Shown here: positions 1 through 8,705 of the stretch, in pieces
How the letters are laid out: each line of letters starts with the position of its first letter
Position numbering within the stretch: position 1 is the stretch's first letter
Assembly: GCA_964428345.1 (NCBI GenBank)
Contig: CAYRYD010000006.1
Coordinates: 103,205 to 167,204, forward strand
Reading direction: 5' to 3'
DNA from: JABDMH01 sp964428345
GTDB lineage: Bacteria; Bacteroidota; Bacteroidia; Chitinophagales; Saprospiraceae
DNA length: 64,000 nt
Notes under the pieces: model-generated
Databases searched by the model: none
What the model was told of the DNA's origin: nothing
The model's input: the letters and a program-made list of their open reading frames with translations, nothing else
Translations under genes and position numbers: made by a program

Positions 1-654
1 GGTCTGTCACTAAGCGATCTGATCAATGAGGGTAATCTCGGTTTGATCAAGGCCGCCCAGCGATTTGATGAAACGCGGGGATTTAAATTCATTTCCTATG
101 CCGTCTGGTGGATTCGTCAGTCCATCCTTCAGGCTTTGGCTGAGCAGTCCCGAATTGTACGCCTGCCGCTGAACAAGGTAGGTTCGTTAAATAAAATTAA
201 TCGCGCCTTTTCGGAGTTGGAGCAGGAATATGAAAGAGAACCATCTCCTGAAGAACTGGCTGATGTTCTGGAAATACCAACCGATGAGGTCGAAACCACC
301 CTGGGAGTCGCCGCCCGGCACGTATCGATGGATGCTCCTTTTGTTGATGGGGAAGATAACTCCCTCCTTGACGTACTGGAAAACGGCAACACTCCCAAGA
401 CTGATTCACAACTGGAGTATAATGAATCGCTCCGGCAGGAGATCGAGCGATCGCTTGGTACACTCACCGAGCGTCAGTGCGACGTCATCAAATTGTATTT
501 TGGGATCGGGGTCGAGCATCCGATGTCGTTGGAAGATATTGGTGAAAAATTTGGATTGACCCGGGAGCGGGTACGGCAAATAAAAGACAAGGCGATCAAC
601 AAACTCCGGTCAGCTTCCCGCAGCAAATTACTCAAGCATTACCTGGGTTCCTGA
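1..654 (+). CDS. rpoD: Primary RNA polymerase sigma factor (RpoD/SigA type), 5' end cut off by window
   Basis: The reading frame is open from base 1, so the start codon lies outside the window and 217 residues are visible. The visible part starts inside sigma-70 region 2 (NEGNLGLIKAAQRFDETRG, then the WWIRQSI segment that recognises the -10 element). Region 3 follows, and region 4 has a helix-turn-helix near the C-terminus (LEDIGEKFGLTRERVRQIK). The protein directs core RNA polymerase to housekeeping promoters. The high conservation and the clean region 2-3-4 order fit the primary sigma of Bacteroidota, which is short and lacks region 1.1. The TTTG/TAnnTTTG promoters seen elsewhere in the window are the type this sigma reads in the phylum (family knowledge). 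The next gene is convergent, 12 bases away. Confidence 0.95.
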   Translation, partial: GLSLSDLINEGNLGLIKAAQRFDETRGFKFISYAVWWIRQSILQALAEQSRIVRLPLNKVGSLNKINRAFSELEQEYEREPSPEELADVLEIPTDEVETTLGVAARHVSMDAPFVDGEDNSLLDVLENGNTPKTDSQLEYNESLRQEIERSLGTLTERQCDVIKLYFGIGVEHPMSLEDIGEKFGLTRERVRQIKDKAINKLRSASRSKLLKHYLGS

Positions 655-666
655 CAAGATTAAAAT

Positions 667-1152
667 TTATTCAATTTCCTCACCCTCTTCCAGGATATTG
701 ATGGGGCGATTGATGCTTTCTTCAAGACTGATAAAGGTTTCCGTGCGTTGAATACCCGGTATGGATTGAATTTTGCCGCTCAACACTTCCCGCAGGTGCT
801 GGGTATCCTTGCAGACGACGCGGGCAAAGATGGCGTAATTACCGGTAGTATAATGAGCCGCAACGATTTCCGGTATTTTCCTCAGACTGGCAATAACTTC
901 ATTGTAGAGTGAGCTTTTGTCGAGATAAATGCCGATAAAAGCGGAGATATCATACCCCAGCAGACTGTAATCTACTTTCAGATTGGCTTCCTTGACGATC
1001 CCCATTTGTTCCAGTTTTCGCATGCGGACATGAACAGTACCCCCGGATACGAATAATTTCTTGGCAATATCGGTATAGGGCATCTTGGCATCCTGCATCA
1101 GTATGGAGAGAATCTGACGGTCTAATTTGTCGATGTCGTTGGGTCTTCGCAT
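667..1152 (-). CDS. Lrp/AsnC family transcriptional regulator
   Basis: About 161 residues. The N-terminus has an AsnC-type winged helix-turn-helix (DIDKLDRQILSILMQDAK, then a recognition helix around SGGTVHVRMRKLEQMG). An Lrp ligand-binding (RAM) domain follows, with the segments GIYLDKSSLYNEV and IPGIQRTETFISLEE. The family senses amino acids or related metabolites and binds DNA as an oligomer; the ligand is not readable here. I start at the ATG giving MRRPNDID because relatives begin just before the DIDKLD segment. An in-frame ATG ten codons upstream (1182) is the alternative, and there is no Shine-Dalgarno to decide. It is transcribed toward the sigma factor gene and away from the S41 protease gene. 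Confidence 0.9.
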   Translation of the reverse strand: MRRPNDIDKLDRQILSILMQDAKMPYTDIAKKLFVSGGTVHVRMRKLEQMGIVKEANLKVDYSLLGYDISAFIGIYLDKSSLYNEVIASLRKIPEIVAAHYTTGNYAIFARVVCKDTQHLREVLSGKIQSIPGIQRTETFISLEESINRPINILEEGEEIE

Positions 1153-1358
1153 AGCGTATTTCTTATTATATGCTGAATTCAATGAAATATCGGCAAATAA
1201 CTGAATTTTATTTTATCATATTGATAAATACACTACAATTATCTCCGGATTAATTAATTTATTATCATAAAACAGCCTTGTCGGTGTAATTCTGTTCCAT
1301 TGTCGATGAATATGGTCCGATCGTAGAAGCTTATCGCCGGGTTCCTGAATGAAAGTGC

Positions 1359-1366
1359 TAATTTTG
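1359..1366 (+). promoter_or_regulatory. Candidate -7 promoter element TAATTTTG upstream of the S41 protease
   Basis: TAATTTTG matches the Bacteroidota -7 consensus TAnnTTTG exactly and ends only 10 bases before the ATG at 1377. A good -33 TTTG is not obvious at the expected distance. If it is used, the mRNA leader would be only a few bases long. Confidence 0.4.
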
Positions 1367-1376
1367 GCCGATCAAT

Positions 1377-2966
1377 ATGCAATCATCTGATCAAAACAGC
1401 CGGTACGAAATCTGGCAGCCCCTACTGCTGGCCCTGGTATTGGCAGGGGGGATGTTACTGGGCACCAGGTTGGACGACGAACTTCCCCTGATCTCGAAAT
1501 ACACTTATAAAAAGACGGAAGATCCCTGGGAGGAGCTGAAAAGAGTGATCGGCTTCATCGAATCCAGGTACGGTGATTCGCTTCAGGTAGACAGCATTTC
1601 GGAAGATGCCATCCGGTTGCTGGTGTCGAGGCTCGACCCCCACTCCTATTATCTTTCGGGTACCGATTACCTGCATTTCAAGGAACGGATGAAGGGAAGT
1701 TATATCGGCATAGGCATCGATTATGACATTATCCGTGACACCCTGGTTTTACTCAATGTGGTACCTGGTGGGCCGGCTGAGCAGGCCGGCCTTCGGAAAG
1801 GTGACCAGATTCTGGCGATTGATGACCAGGTCGTGTCCGGACAAGGGATGACCCATCAGCAGACCTACCTGATCTGGAAAGAATCGAAAAGAAAGCTGCA
1901 GCTGACTGTAAAAAACAGCCAGGGTATCCAAACCGTCGAAGTGGAAAGAGGTCCGGTAACTCTGTACAGTGTTCCGGTAGGGGCAATGGTCAAGGATTCG
2001 ATCGGCTATATTAAGATTACGCGGTTTGCATCCGATACGTATCGCGAATTTATGAATCACCTCGAGAAGTTATCCGATCAGGGCTTACGAGACCTGATCA
2101 TTGATGTCCGGCAGAATCCGGGGGGATCCCTGGATCAGGTCATTAAAATACTCAATCAGCTGGTGGAAGAACGCGACAAGTTGCTACTCTATACGGAAGG
2201 CTTCCATTCAAGGAAAGTAGAGTATAAAAGCACCGGTAGAACCTTTTTTCCGATTCGGAAGATCGCGGTAATCATTAATGAAAATTCCGTCTCCGCCAGT
2301 GAAGTTCTGGCCGGATCACTGCAGGACCTGGACCGGGCAGTAATTGTTGGCCGCCGTTCTTTCGGCAAAGGTCTGGTACAGGAGATGTATGACCTGTCTC
2401 CCAGATCGGCCATTAACCTGACGGTAGCCCGGTATTATCTGCCTTCCGGACGATCGATCCAGAGATCGTATGATGACCGGGAGGGATACGACCGTGAATT
2501 ACATGACCGGATCACCAACGGTGAATTATTTACCGAAGACAGCCTTATGATCCATCGGAAACGGTCACCCGAGGATCTGAACGGCCAATTTCGGCCATCA
2601 GGGGAAGGGGTGGTACCCGATATCTTTGTGGCGGCCGACTCATTCTATTACAGTCCGGTCTGGAAGGAATATGAGCACCTCGTTTACTCCGATGCGTTTG
2701 ACTACTACATACAGCACCAGGTCCAACTCCGCCAGGTAATCGAAGAGGGCAAAAGCCTCGACTTTTTCAGGACGGATATTCTGCAACGTCCGGTTTTCTC
2801 CAACAAACCAGAACTGGATAGCCTTCAGAAGCGAAAAATGCTGGATGAATATTATCACCTGATCCAGTGGCATCATTACGGTGAAGCCAGCTACTATGAA
2901 AAGATGATCACCGAAGATCATGAAATTAAGGCTGCCGTCAAAGCAATCAGGAAGGCAACGAATTAG
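1377..2966 (+). CDS. S41 family C-terminal processing peptidase with PDZ domain
   Basis: 529 residues. An N-terminal hydrophobic segment (residues 13-29) anchors or exports it. An N-terminal helical region, a PDZ domain (about 90-180, with VPGGPAEQAGLRKGDQIL) and the S41 protease core follow. The catalytic dyad fits Ser306 (in NSVSASEV) and Lys331 (in RSFGKG), 25 residues apart as in CtpA/Tsp enzymes. It probably cleaves unstructured C-termini of periplasmic or membrane proteins. The C-terminal 130 residues, after the protease core, look like the extra helical region common in Bacteroidota homologues. Its stop codon overlaps the stop of the convergent TsaC-like gene by 4 bases. Confidence 0.93.
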   Translation: MQSSDQNSRYEIWQPLLLALVLAGGMLLGTRLDDELPLISKYTYKKTEDPWEELKRVIGFIESRYGDSLQVDSISEDAIRLLVSRLDPHSYYLSGTDYLHFKERMKGSYIGIGIDYDIIRDTLVLLNVVPGGPAEQAGLRKGDQILAIDDQVVSGQGMTHQQTYLIWKESKRKLQLTVKNSQGIQTVEVERGPVTLYSVPVGAMVKDSIGYIKITRFASDTYREFMNHLEKLSDQGLRDLIIDVRQNPGGSLDQVIKILNQLVEERDKLLLYTEGFHSRKVEYKSTGRTFFPIRKIAVIINENSVSASEVLAGSLQDLDRAVIVGRRSFGKGLVQEMYDLSPRSAINLTVARYYLPSGRSIQRSYDDREGYDRELHDRITNGELFTEDSLMIHRKRSPEDLNGQFRPSGEGVVPDIFVAADSFYYSPVWKEYEHLVYSDAFDYYIQHQVQLRQVIEEGKSLDFFRTDILQRPVFSNKPELDSLQKRKMLDEYYHLIQWHHYGEASYYEKMITEDHEIKAAVKAIRKATN

Positions 2967-3523
2967 TCGCGGATAAAATCCAGTTCTGCCTTGTCCGATA
3001 ATCGTACTATGACTGAAGGATGTTCCACACTGGTCTGATCCTGTTTGTACCGTACCACATAATCGACCTTGTCGACAATACCGGGATCTATGGCTGTAAA
3101 TCTGGACGGATATTTAAAATTCTCCAGAGCAGCTTCCGTCGCTACGATGGGCCGGCCCAGGGATACTATCAATTCCCGGCAAAATGGATCCAGCGTCACC
3201 CGGATCGCAGCCGAGCCATTTTTACCCATTATATTGGAAGCCAGATGACGGCAGTTTTCATAAATCACTGTCAGCGGTCTTTGGTGATAAAACAACAGAG
3301 TTTCAATGCGGGGATGCACTTTCGGCACATAACGATGCAACATATCTATACTTTCCACCAGTATGATGACCGGAAGGTCGACTGTCAGATTCTTAACGTC
3401 AAACACCTTTTCGACAGCCTGGGGATTGGTGGCGTCACATCCAATGCCCCACACCGTATCGGTAGGATATAATATCGTTCCGCCGCCTTTCAGTACTCTG
3501 ACAATCTCGTCTAGTTCTGACAT
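2963..3523 (-). CDS. YrdC/Sua5/TsaC-like protein with altered signature motifs
   Basis: 186 residues, the usual length of the single-domain YrdC family. TsaC makes threonylcarbamoyl-AMP for the t6A37 modification of tRNA. The fold-defining segments are clear: ILYPTDTVWGIGCDATN near residues 17-33, RPLTVIYEN near 82-90, and AAIRV near 105-109. Two hallmark motifs are not normal. The K-x-R motif reads K44-N-L, and the S-x-N motif (usually STSAN) reads ATEAALE at 128-134. The protein may therefore be an inactive or repurposed paralogue with the true TsaC elsewhere. Alternatively it is a very divergent active enzyme. Assignment to the family is firm; the enzymatic activity is uncertain. Confidence 0.8.
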   Translation of the reverse strand: MSELDEIVRVLKGGGTILYPTDTVWGIGCDATNPQAVEKVFDVKNLTVDLPVIILVESIDMLHRYVPKVHPRIETLLFYHQRPLTVIYENCRHLASNIMGKNGSAAIRVTLDPFCRELIVSLGRPIVATEAALENFKYPSRFTAIDPGIVDKVDYVVRYKQDQTSVEHPSVIVRLSDKAELDFIRD

Positions 3524-3694
3524 AGGCAGCGCATCAGATTGGGTTTCATAAAAAGGATTTTCGTCGATAGTAATTAACGTGGCTTCTTAAATTTTCGTTA
3601 TACAGTACGGAAAAAAGATAAAAAATTAACATTCCAGCGTTGAGAACAGTCATCCGTCCTGAATAAAGGGCATTTATTATATTTTGCATCGCTT

Positions 3695-5959
3695 ATGTAC
3701 CATTGTTTACGCGTCGTACTGATTTTCAGTGGTTTACTATTGGTCAACGCTGCCGGTTGGAGCCGTCACATCATCGGGGGGGACCTCCAGTATGAATGCC
3801 TCGGTGGCGGCCTGTACCAGATCACCATGAAGATATACCGCGATTGCCGGCCTCAGGATGAAATTGCCGCTCCCTTTGATGGCGATCAGGACGGTACCAA
3901 TGGGGCTTATATTGCAGTCTACCGGGGCACGTCTTCCTTTCAGCTTGTCGGCACTTTTGAAGTAAGGTTAAGATCGCAGCGATCCGTTGATCCTCCCGAT
4001 TATCCCTGCCTGATTCCACCCGATAACCTTTGTGTGGAAGAAGGGATCTATCAGTTTGAATTCACTATTCCCGACTGGCCTTCGGTCGAGAGTTATCACT
4101 TTGTTTATCAACGTTGTTGCCGGAACAACACCATCTCCAACATCGTCGATCCAGGCAGTGTCGGGGCTACCTATGCGATTGAGATCACTCCTCAATCTCA
4201 GGCAACCTGCAACAATTCACCGGTTTTCAACAGTTTTCCACCAACCGTCGTTTGTGTAGCCAACGATGTGGATTTTGACCATTCTGCTACCGATCCCGAA
4301 GGAGACAGTCTGGTTTACAGTTTCTGCTTTCCCCTTCAGGGCGGCGGCTTACGAGGGTTGGCCAATGGACTCGGGGCAGGTGATTGCGATGGTATCCGGC
4401 CTCGTCCTCCCTGTGCACCACCGTTTTCCAGGGTTTCTTTCAGCAGTGGTTACAGCGCAGACGTGCCGATGGCGGGAGACCCGGTGGTGGCCATAAACCG
4501 GCGTAGCGGGATGATCAGCGGGTCACCCCAGATCATTGGTCAGTTTGTCCTGGCTGTCTGTGTACAGGAGTACCGTCAGGGCGTATTGATAGGGGAGATC
4601 AAACGGGATTTCCAGTTTAATGTCGCCGATTGTGATCCGACCGTGCTTGCTCTGGTGAAAAGTGATGCTCAGCTTGGAGACAAGGAATTTGTCATCAATT
4701 CATGTGGAAACAATACCATCCTCTTTAAGAATGAAAGTATCCTGGCACAATACATTGACACTTACCGGTGGGAATTTGATATCTCCGGAACGCCTACCGT
4801 GCTCAACTCCAGGGATGCCGAAGTTACCTTTCCCGGCATAGGCACCTACCGGGGTGTGATGATGGTCAATCCCGGCCTGGACTGTGGCGATACCGCCGAA
4901 ATTTTTGTCAATCTGTATCCATCGATTCATTCGGATTTTGAGTTTGACTACGATACCTGCCGGGCGGGCCCAACCGCTTTCCGGGACAAATCGGTGACCG
5001 GAGCACAACAGCTCGAATCCTGGTCCTGGGAGTTTGGTGAAGGTGGTACTTCCAGCTTGCGCAATCCCGATTACACCTATCCTATACCGGGCAACCACCG
5101 GGTTACCCTCACGGTAAGCGACAACAATCAATGTACCGACACCCAAACCTACACCCTACCCTACTTTCCGGTGCCGGCTCTGGTGATCGTTGAGCCCAGC
5201 AGCTTCATCGGTTGTATTCCGGCCCACATTGTCTTTGACAATCTTTCGGCTCCGGTCGATTCGACCTACACCATTGAATGGGATTTTGGAGATGGCCAGA
5301 TGGCTTTTGCCGTATCACCAGCCCACACCTATCTGGACCCTGGCATCTTTAGTGTCAATGTCAGCATCACCTCACCGATCGGATGTTTTACCTCGGCATC
5401 GTTTCCCAACTGGATCGAGGTACGCGAATCTCCGGTCGCTGACTTCAGCTATTTTCCCGAGGAGCCCAGCAACTTCAATCCTACCGTTGAGTTTACAAAT
5501 CAGTCAGTCAACCATGTCAGGCAGCAATGGATCTTTGGGGAAGCAGGAAGGTCGACCGACCGTAATCCTGCCTTTACCTTTCCGGATACCGGGGCTTACC
5601 TGGTCGATCTGATCGCCATTCATCAAAATGGTTGCACGGATACAGCCAGTCAGATCATCGATGTACTGCCCAGAGTGACTTATCATATGCCCAATGCTTT
5701 CACACCCAACGGCGATGGTAAAAATGATACTTTCCTTGGCATCGGCTACACCACCGGCATGACCCATTTTGAGATGACGATCTGGAGCCGGTGGGGTGAA
5801 CTCCTTTACCGGTCAGAGGATCCTGAGGAAGGATGGGACGGATCAAAACAACATTCCGGTGAAGCACTGCCGGTAGGGGTTTATGTTTACCAGGTACGCT
5901 ATATTGATCCCCGGGGTGAGCCTCATGAATTGAAGGGATTCGCCACCCTGGTAAGATGA
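3695..5959 (+). CDS. PKD-repeat surface protein with gliding-motility/T9SS C-terminal domain
   Basis: 754 residues with an N-terminal signal peptide (hydrophobic segment ending near NAAGWS). The first 300 residues form a Cys-rich beta domain. Several PKD-like domains follow (WSWEFGEGGTS around 445, IEWDFGDGQ around 528, QQWIFGEAG around 612). The C-terminus is a classic CHU_C gliding-motility-associated domain (MPNAFTPNGDGKNDTF, then GWDGS and VGVYVYQVRY), which directs export by the type IX system. It is therefore a secreted or cell-surface protein, perhaps in adhesion or gliding. The ATG is preceded closely by TATATTTTG, a near match to the -7 promoter element. It stands alone between tsaC-like and rplS. 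Confidence 0.88.
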   Translation: MYHCLRVVLIFSGLLLVNAAGWSRHIIGGDLQYECLGGGLYQITMKIYRDCRPQDEIAAPFDGDQDGTNGAYIAVYRGTSSFQLVGTFEVRLRSQRSVDPPDYPCLIPPDNLCVEEGIYQFEFTIPDWPSVESYHFVYQRCCRNNTISNIVDPGSVGATYAIEITPQSQATCNNSPVFNSFPPTVVCVANDVDFDHSATDPEGDSLVYSFCFPLQGGGLRGLANGLGAGDCDGIRPRPPCAPPFSRVSFSSGYSADVPMAGDPVVAINRRSGMISGSPQIIGQFVLAVCVQEYRQGVLIGEIKRDFQFNVADCDPTVLALVKSDAQLGDKEFVINSCGNNTILFKNESILAQYIDTYRWEFDISGTPTVLNSRDAEVTFPGIGTYRGVMMVNPGLDCGDTAEIFVNLYPSIHSDFEFDYDTCRAGPTAFRDKSVTGAQQLESWSWEFGEGGTSSLRNPDYTYPIPGNHRVTLTVSDNNQCTDTQTYTLPYFPVPALVIVEPSSFIGCIPAHIVFDNLSAPVDSTYTIEWDFGDGQMAFAVSPAHTYLDPGIFSVNVSITSPIGCFTSASFPNWIEVRESPVADFSYFPEEPSNFNPTVEFTNQSVNHVRQQWIFGEAGRSTDRNPAFTFPDTGAYLVDLIAIHQNGCTDTASQIIDVLPRVTYHMPNAFTPNGDGKNDTFLGIGYTTGMTHFEMTIWSRWGELLYRSEDPEEGWDGSKQHSGEALPVGVYVYQVRYIDPRGEPHELKGFATLVR

Positions 5960-6018
5960 CCGGTCTTTTTCAGAACAGACAAGCCTTCCGGGAAACCGAA
6001 CCATCAGTATTTTCCTCA

Positions 6019-6052
6019 TTGCGCTATTATTTCCAGAAAAATATTATCTTTG
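6019..6052 (+). promoter_or_regulatory. Candidate rplS promoter
   Basis: TTG at 6019-6021 and TATCTTTG at 6045-6052 (exact TAnnTTTG) lie 23 bases apart, a slightly long spacing for the Bacteroidota primary-sigma promoter. The -7 element ends 45 bases before the rplS start codon, a normal leader length. Confidence 0.5.
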
Positions 6053-6097
6053 CCTGCCCTTTCAAAAGGCTGGATTATCTAAGAAAAGAATAAAGAC

Positions 6098-6451
6098 ATG
6101 GACGCCATAAAGTTTGTACAGGAAGAGATGATGAAAAAACCTGAGTTCCCTCGTTTTGGCCCGGGTGACAACATCATCGTAACGTATAAAATCATTGAAG
6201 GAGAAAAAGAAAGAAGTCAGTCCTTCAAAGGTGACGTCATCAAGATCTCCGGAGACGGTTTGGCCAGAACGTTTACCGTACGAAAAATATCCAATGGAGT
6301 TGGTGTGGAGCGAATCTGGCCTTTTGCATCGCCCAACATTACCAGCATCGAGATTGTAAAAAGAGGAAAAGTGCGACGGGCAAAACTCTACTATTTGAGG
6401 GGATTGGTAGGTAAGAAGTCAAGAATAAAGGAGAAGCGAAACATTTCCTGA
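6098..6451 (+). CDS. rplS: 50S ribosomal protein L19
   Basis: 117 residues, the standard length of L19. Family hallmarks are FGPGDNIIVTYKIIEGEKER, QSFKGDVI, the conserved SNGVGVERIWPF region and KRGKVRRAKLYYLRG. L19 sits at the 30S-50S interface of the ribosome. The ATG follows a purine-rich AAGAAAAGAATAAAG leader with no strong Shine-Dalgarno. The gene is monocistronic here, with its own promoter candidate and an intrinsic terminator directly after it. In many other bacteria rplS follows trmD; that linkage is absent in this window. Confidence 0.98.
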   Translation: MDAIKFVQEEMMKKPEFPRFGPGDNIIVTYKIIEGEKERSQSFKGDVIKISGDGLARTFTVRKISNGVGVERIWPFASPNITSIEIVKRGKVRRAKLYYLRGLVGKKSRIKEKRNIS

Positions 6452-6472
6452 TATCGAACGACCTGCCGGACA

Positions 6473-6500
6473 GCCCCGAAGTATTGATTCTTTGGGGTTT
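6473..6500 (+). terminator. Intrinsic terminator after rplS
   Basis: CCCCGAAG (6473-6480) pairs with CTTTGGGG (6489-6496), 8 bp including one G-T pair around an 8-base loop, followed by TTTT. It sits about 20 bases after the rplS stop codon. Confidence 0.75.
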
Positions 6501-6557
6501 TGCGTTTAAAGACTGCCCTCCTCCCCTTGTGTGATTTTTCGACTGGGGTTTCTCCCG

Positions 6558-6577
6558 AATCGATCAAAAGATCGATT
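6558..6577. promoter_or_regulatory. Perfect inverted repeat upstream of the metallophosphoesterase
   Basis: AATCGATC-AAAA-GATCGATT, two perfect 8-base arms around a 4-base spacer, lies 57 bases before the ATG at 6634. There is no T-tract, so an operator or a leader hairpin is more likely than a terminator. The binding protein is unknown. Confidence 0.35.
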
Positions 6578-6633
6578 TAAACACAACAATTAGAACAGCT
6601 GGAGTCTTATATAACCAACGAACTTTGCTGACA

Positions 6634-7869
6634 ATGGGCATTCGCATCTTCATCCTACTGGTCTTACTTTTCGCCATTGACTATTATGCATTTCAAGCCG
6701 TCAGGATGGCAGGTCCAATCTGGCCAAAAAACCTCCGCACGGCATTTACGGTTGGTTATTTACTGGCTTCGGTCTTTGGATATCTGTATATACTTGGTTC
6801 AGCAGTCGGGTTGCCGGATGGCCGGGACAGCCATTGGCCTCAATATCTCCGGGCTTTGGTCTTCATCATTTTCGCCTCCAAATTTGTCGTCGCCCTTTTC
6901 GTGGGTATCGATGATGTACGCCGGTTATTTGCCTGGAGCATCAGTTATTTTACCAGTCCGGAGGGATTTAGTGCTTCAAGATCGCGGTTCCTTTCGCAAT
7001 TGGGCGTCATTGCTGGTGCCATTCCACTCGTGAGTCTGACCTATGGCATGTGGCGCAATCCTTACCGCTACCAAATCCATCGTCACCAGGTTGATATCGA
7101 TGATCTCCCTGCTTCCCTGCGTGGATTGAGGGTGGTTCAGATCTCCGATATCCATTCCGGTACCTTTCTTTTTAAAGAGCCCCTGGAGACTGCTGTCGAA
7201 ATGATCAATGACCTGAAAGCCGACCTTGTTTTCTTTACCGGAGACCTGGTCAATTATGCGGCTGTCGAAATGGAACCCTTCATCGGGGTATTCAGCCAAA
7301 TCAAAGCCCGGTATGGAGTCTATTCGGTATTGGGCAATCATGATTACGGCGATTATATCCAATGGGATAGCCTCCACGCCAAAGAAGCCAACTTTAGTCA
7401 ACTGATCGACACGCATCGCCAGTTAGGTTGGGATCTTCTCCGGAACGAACACCGGATCCTGGAGATCAATGGGGAAAAACTGGCAGTAATCGGAGTGGAA
7501 AACAGCAGTGCCTCACCCCGGTTCCATAACTACGGCGACCTGAAAAAAGCCACCACAGGTACGGATCAGGCCGCACTGAAACTGTTGCTTTCCCATGATC
7601 CTTCACACTGGAATGCTGAAGTCACCACCGGCTTTCAGGATGTTGCATTAACCTTCTCGGGACACACGCACGGATTCCAGTTTGGCATAGAAATTCCAGG
7701 ATGGGTAAAATGGAGTCCCAGTAAATACGTTTATAAGCAATGGGCAGGACTATACAGCAACGGAAAACAACACCTTTATGTAAACAGGGGCTTTGGAATG
7801 TTGGGATACCCGGGGAGAGTTGGTATTTTACCGGAGATTACCTGTATTGATCTGCAGGAAAAAGCTTGA
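6634..7869 (+). CDS. Membrane-anchored metallophosphoesterase
   Basis: About 411 residues. The N-terminal 150 residues carry several hydrophobic membrane segments, followed by a calcineurin-type phosphoesterase domain. All five metal-binding motifs are visible in order: QISDIHSG, FTGDLVN, LGNHDYGDY, LLSHDP and FSGHTHGFQFG. Relatives (YkuE-like) hydrolyse phosphomonoesters or lipid-linked phosphates such as UDP-diacylglucosamine; the substrate here cannot be read. I chose the ATG beginning MGIRIF; an in-frame TTG lies three codons upstream. The stop codon is only 8 bases before the next gene, so the two are probably co-transcribed. Confidence 0.88.
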   Translation: MGIRIFILLVLLFAIDYYAFQAVRMAGPIWPKNLRTAFTVGYLLASVFGYLYILGSAVGLPDGRDSHWPQYLRALVFIIFASKFVVALFVGIDDVRRLFAWSISYFTSPEGFSASRSRFLSQLGVIAGAIPLVSLTYGMWRNPYRYQIHRHQVDIDDLPASLRGLRVVQISDIHSGTFLFKEPLETAVEMINDLKADLVFFTGDLVNYAAVEMEPFIGVFSQIKARYGVYSVLGNHDYGDYIQWDSLHAKEANFSQLIDTHRQLGWDLLRNEHRILEINGEKLAVIGVENSSASPRFHNYGDLKKATTGTDQAALKLLLSHDPSHWNAEVTTGFQDVALTFSGHTHGFQFGIEIPGWVKWSPSKYVYKQWAGLYSNGKQHLYVNRGFGMLGYPGRVGILPEITCIDLQEKA

Positions 7870-7877
7870 AACAACAT

Positions 7878-8273
7878 ATGGTCAACCGTAGAATAGGGTC
7901 ATTTCTATCCGCAGCGGGTCTGCTGATCATTCTGGGGTGTCAAAAGAAAGAACCCGGATTTTCACTGGAACAACTGGATGGTCGCTGGGAACTCAACTGG
8001 GCTCAGGTAAACGGCTCGGAAACAGACCGTCTGCGGGACCTTTACTTTGTCTTCCTGCCGGATACCAGTATGCAGACCAATATTCTGGGCAGCGAACGCA
8101 ACTATAAGTTTCAATTTGATGGTCAGGTAATCTCCCAAAGGAGTGATCCGGCCTTGTCCTATCTGCTGATGGAAGTACTTGATTCTACGATAACGATGCA
8201 AACCGAAATCAGAGGTTCGGTCTTTACCATCTATCTCGACAAGGCAAAACCGGTGGTCAACAGCGAACTCTAA
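7878..8273 (+). CDS. Small lipoprotein of unknown function
   Basis: About 131 residues. It starts with a lipoprotein signal peptide (a hydrophobic stretch ending in ILGC followed by QKKE), so it is predicted to be acylated at that Cys and held at the envelope. The rest is a small soluble domain (LDGRWELNWAQVNG, then FVFLPDTSMQTN) resembling a lipocalin-like or META-type beta sheet, but I do not recognise a family. It begins 8 bases after the metallophosphoesterase stop and is likely co-expressed with it. Confidence 0.7.
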   Translation: MVNRRIGSFLSAAGLLIILGCQKKEPGFSLEQLDGRWELNWAQVNGSETDRLRDLYFVFLPDTSMQTNILGSERNYKFQFDGQVISQRSDPALSYLLMEVLDSTITMQTEIRGSVFTIYLDKAKPVVNSEL

Positions 8274-8274
8274 A

Positions 8275-8541
8275 TCACCAAACCTGCCAGCGGTACAAAA
8301 GGCTGAAAAACAGTAAGGCAAGCACCGGGGCGAGCCACAGCATCCACATGACCCTGTAATAGCTGGAGGGCACTCTGGAGGGTTCTACTTTTTCGACAAT
8401 ATACGATACCATCAGAATCGCAAATACGACCGAACCAATGATGATGCTCAACAAATACCCAATATGATCGTTCCAGAGATAGATAATCAGGTATCCGATG
8501 AGTTGGACCAACAAGATTTCAAGAGAAGTTCTCCTAAACAT
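8275..8541 (-). CDS. Small membrane protein of unknown function
   Basis: 88 residues with three hydrophobic segments (around residues 8-22, 27-48 and 67-84), so an inner-membrane protein is predicted. No domain is recognised. It is convergent with the lipoprotein gene, with one base between the stops. Codon use looks like its neighbours. Moderate confidence because it is short, but it has no overlapping competitor. Confidence 0.6.
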   Translation of the reverse strand: MFRRTSLEILLVQLIGYLIIYLWNDHIGYLLSIIIGSVVFAILMVSYIVEKVEPSRVPSSYYRVMWMLWLAPVLALLFFSLLYRWQVW

Positions 8542-8705
8542 ACCGGATATTGCAGCTGTTCTTTACCTGACCCCTTTTGTCCGACCGGAGGGAATTCCGG
8601 GTGCATCGGCAATTTAAATTGGAATCAAAGGTAATATTAATTGAAACGGCACTGTTTATGCTTTATGAAATATCGAATCCCTTTACCACAATCCGGCATC
8701 GAAGC

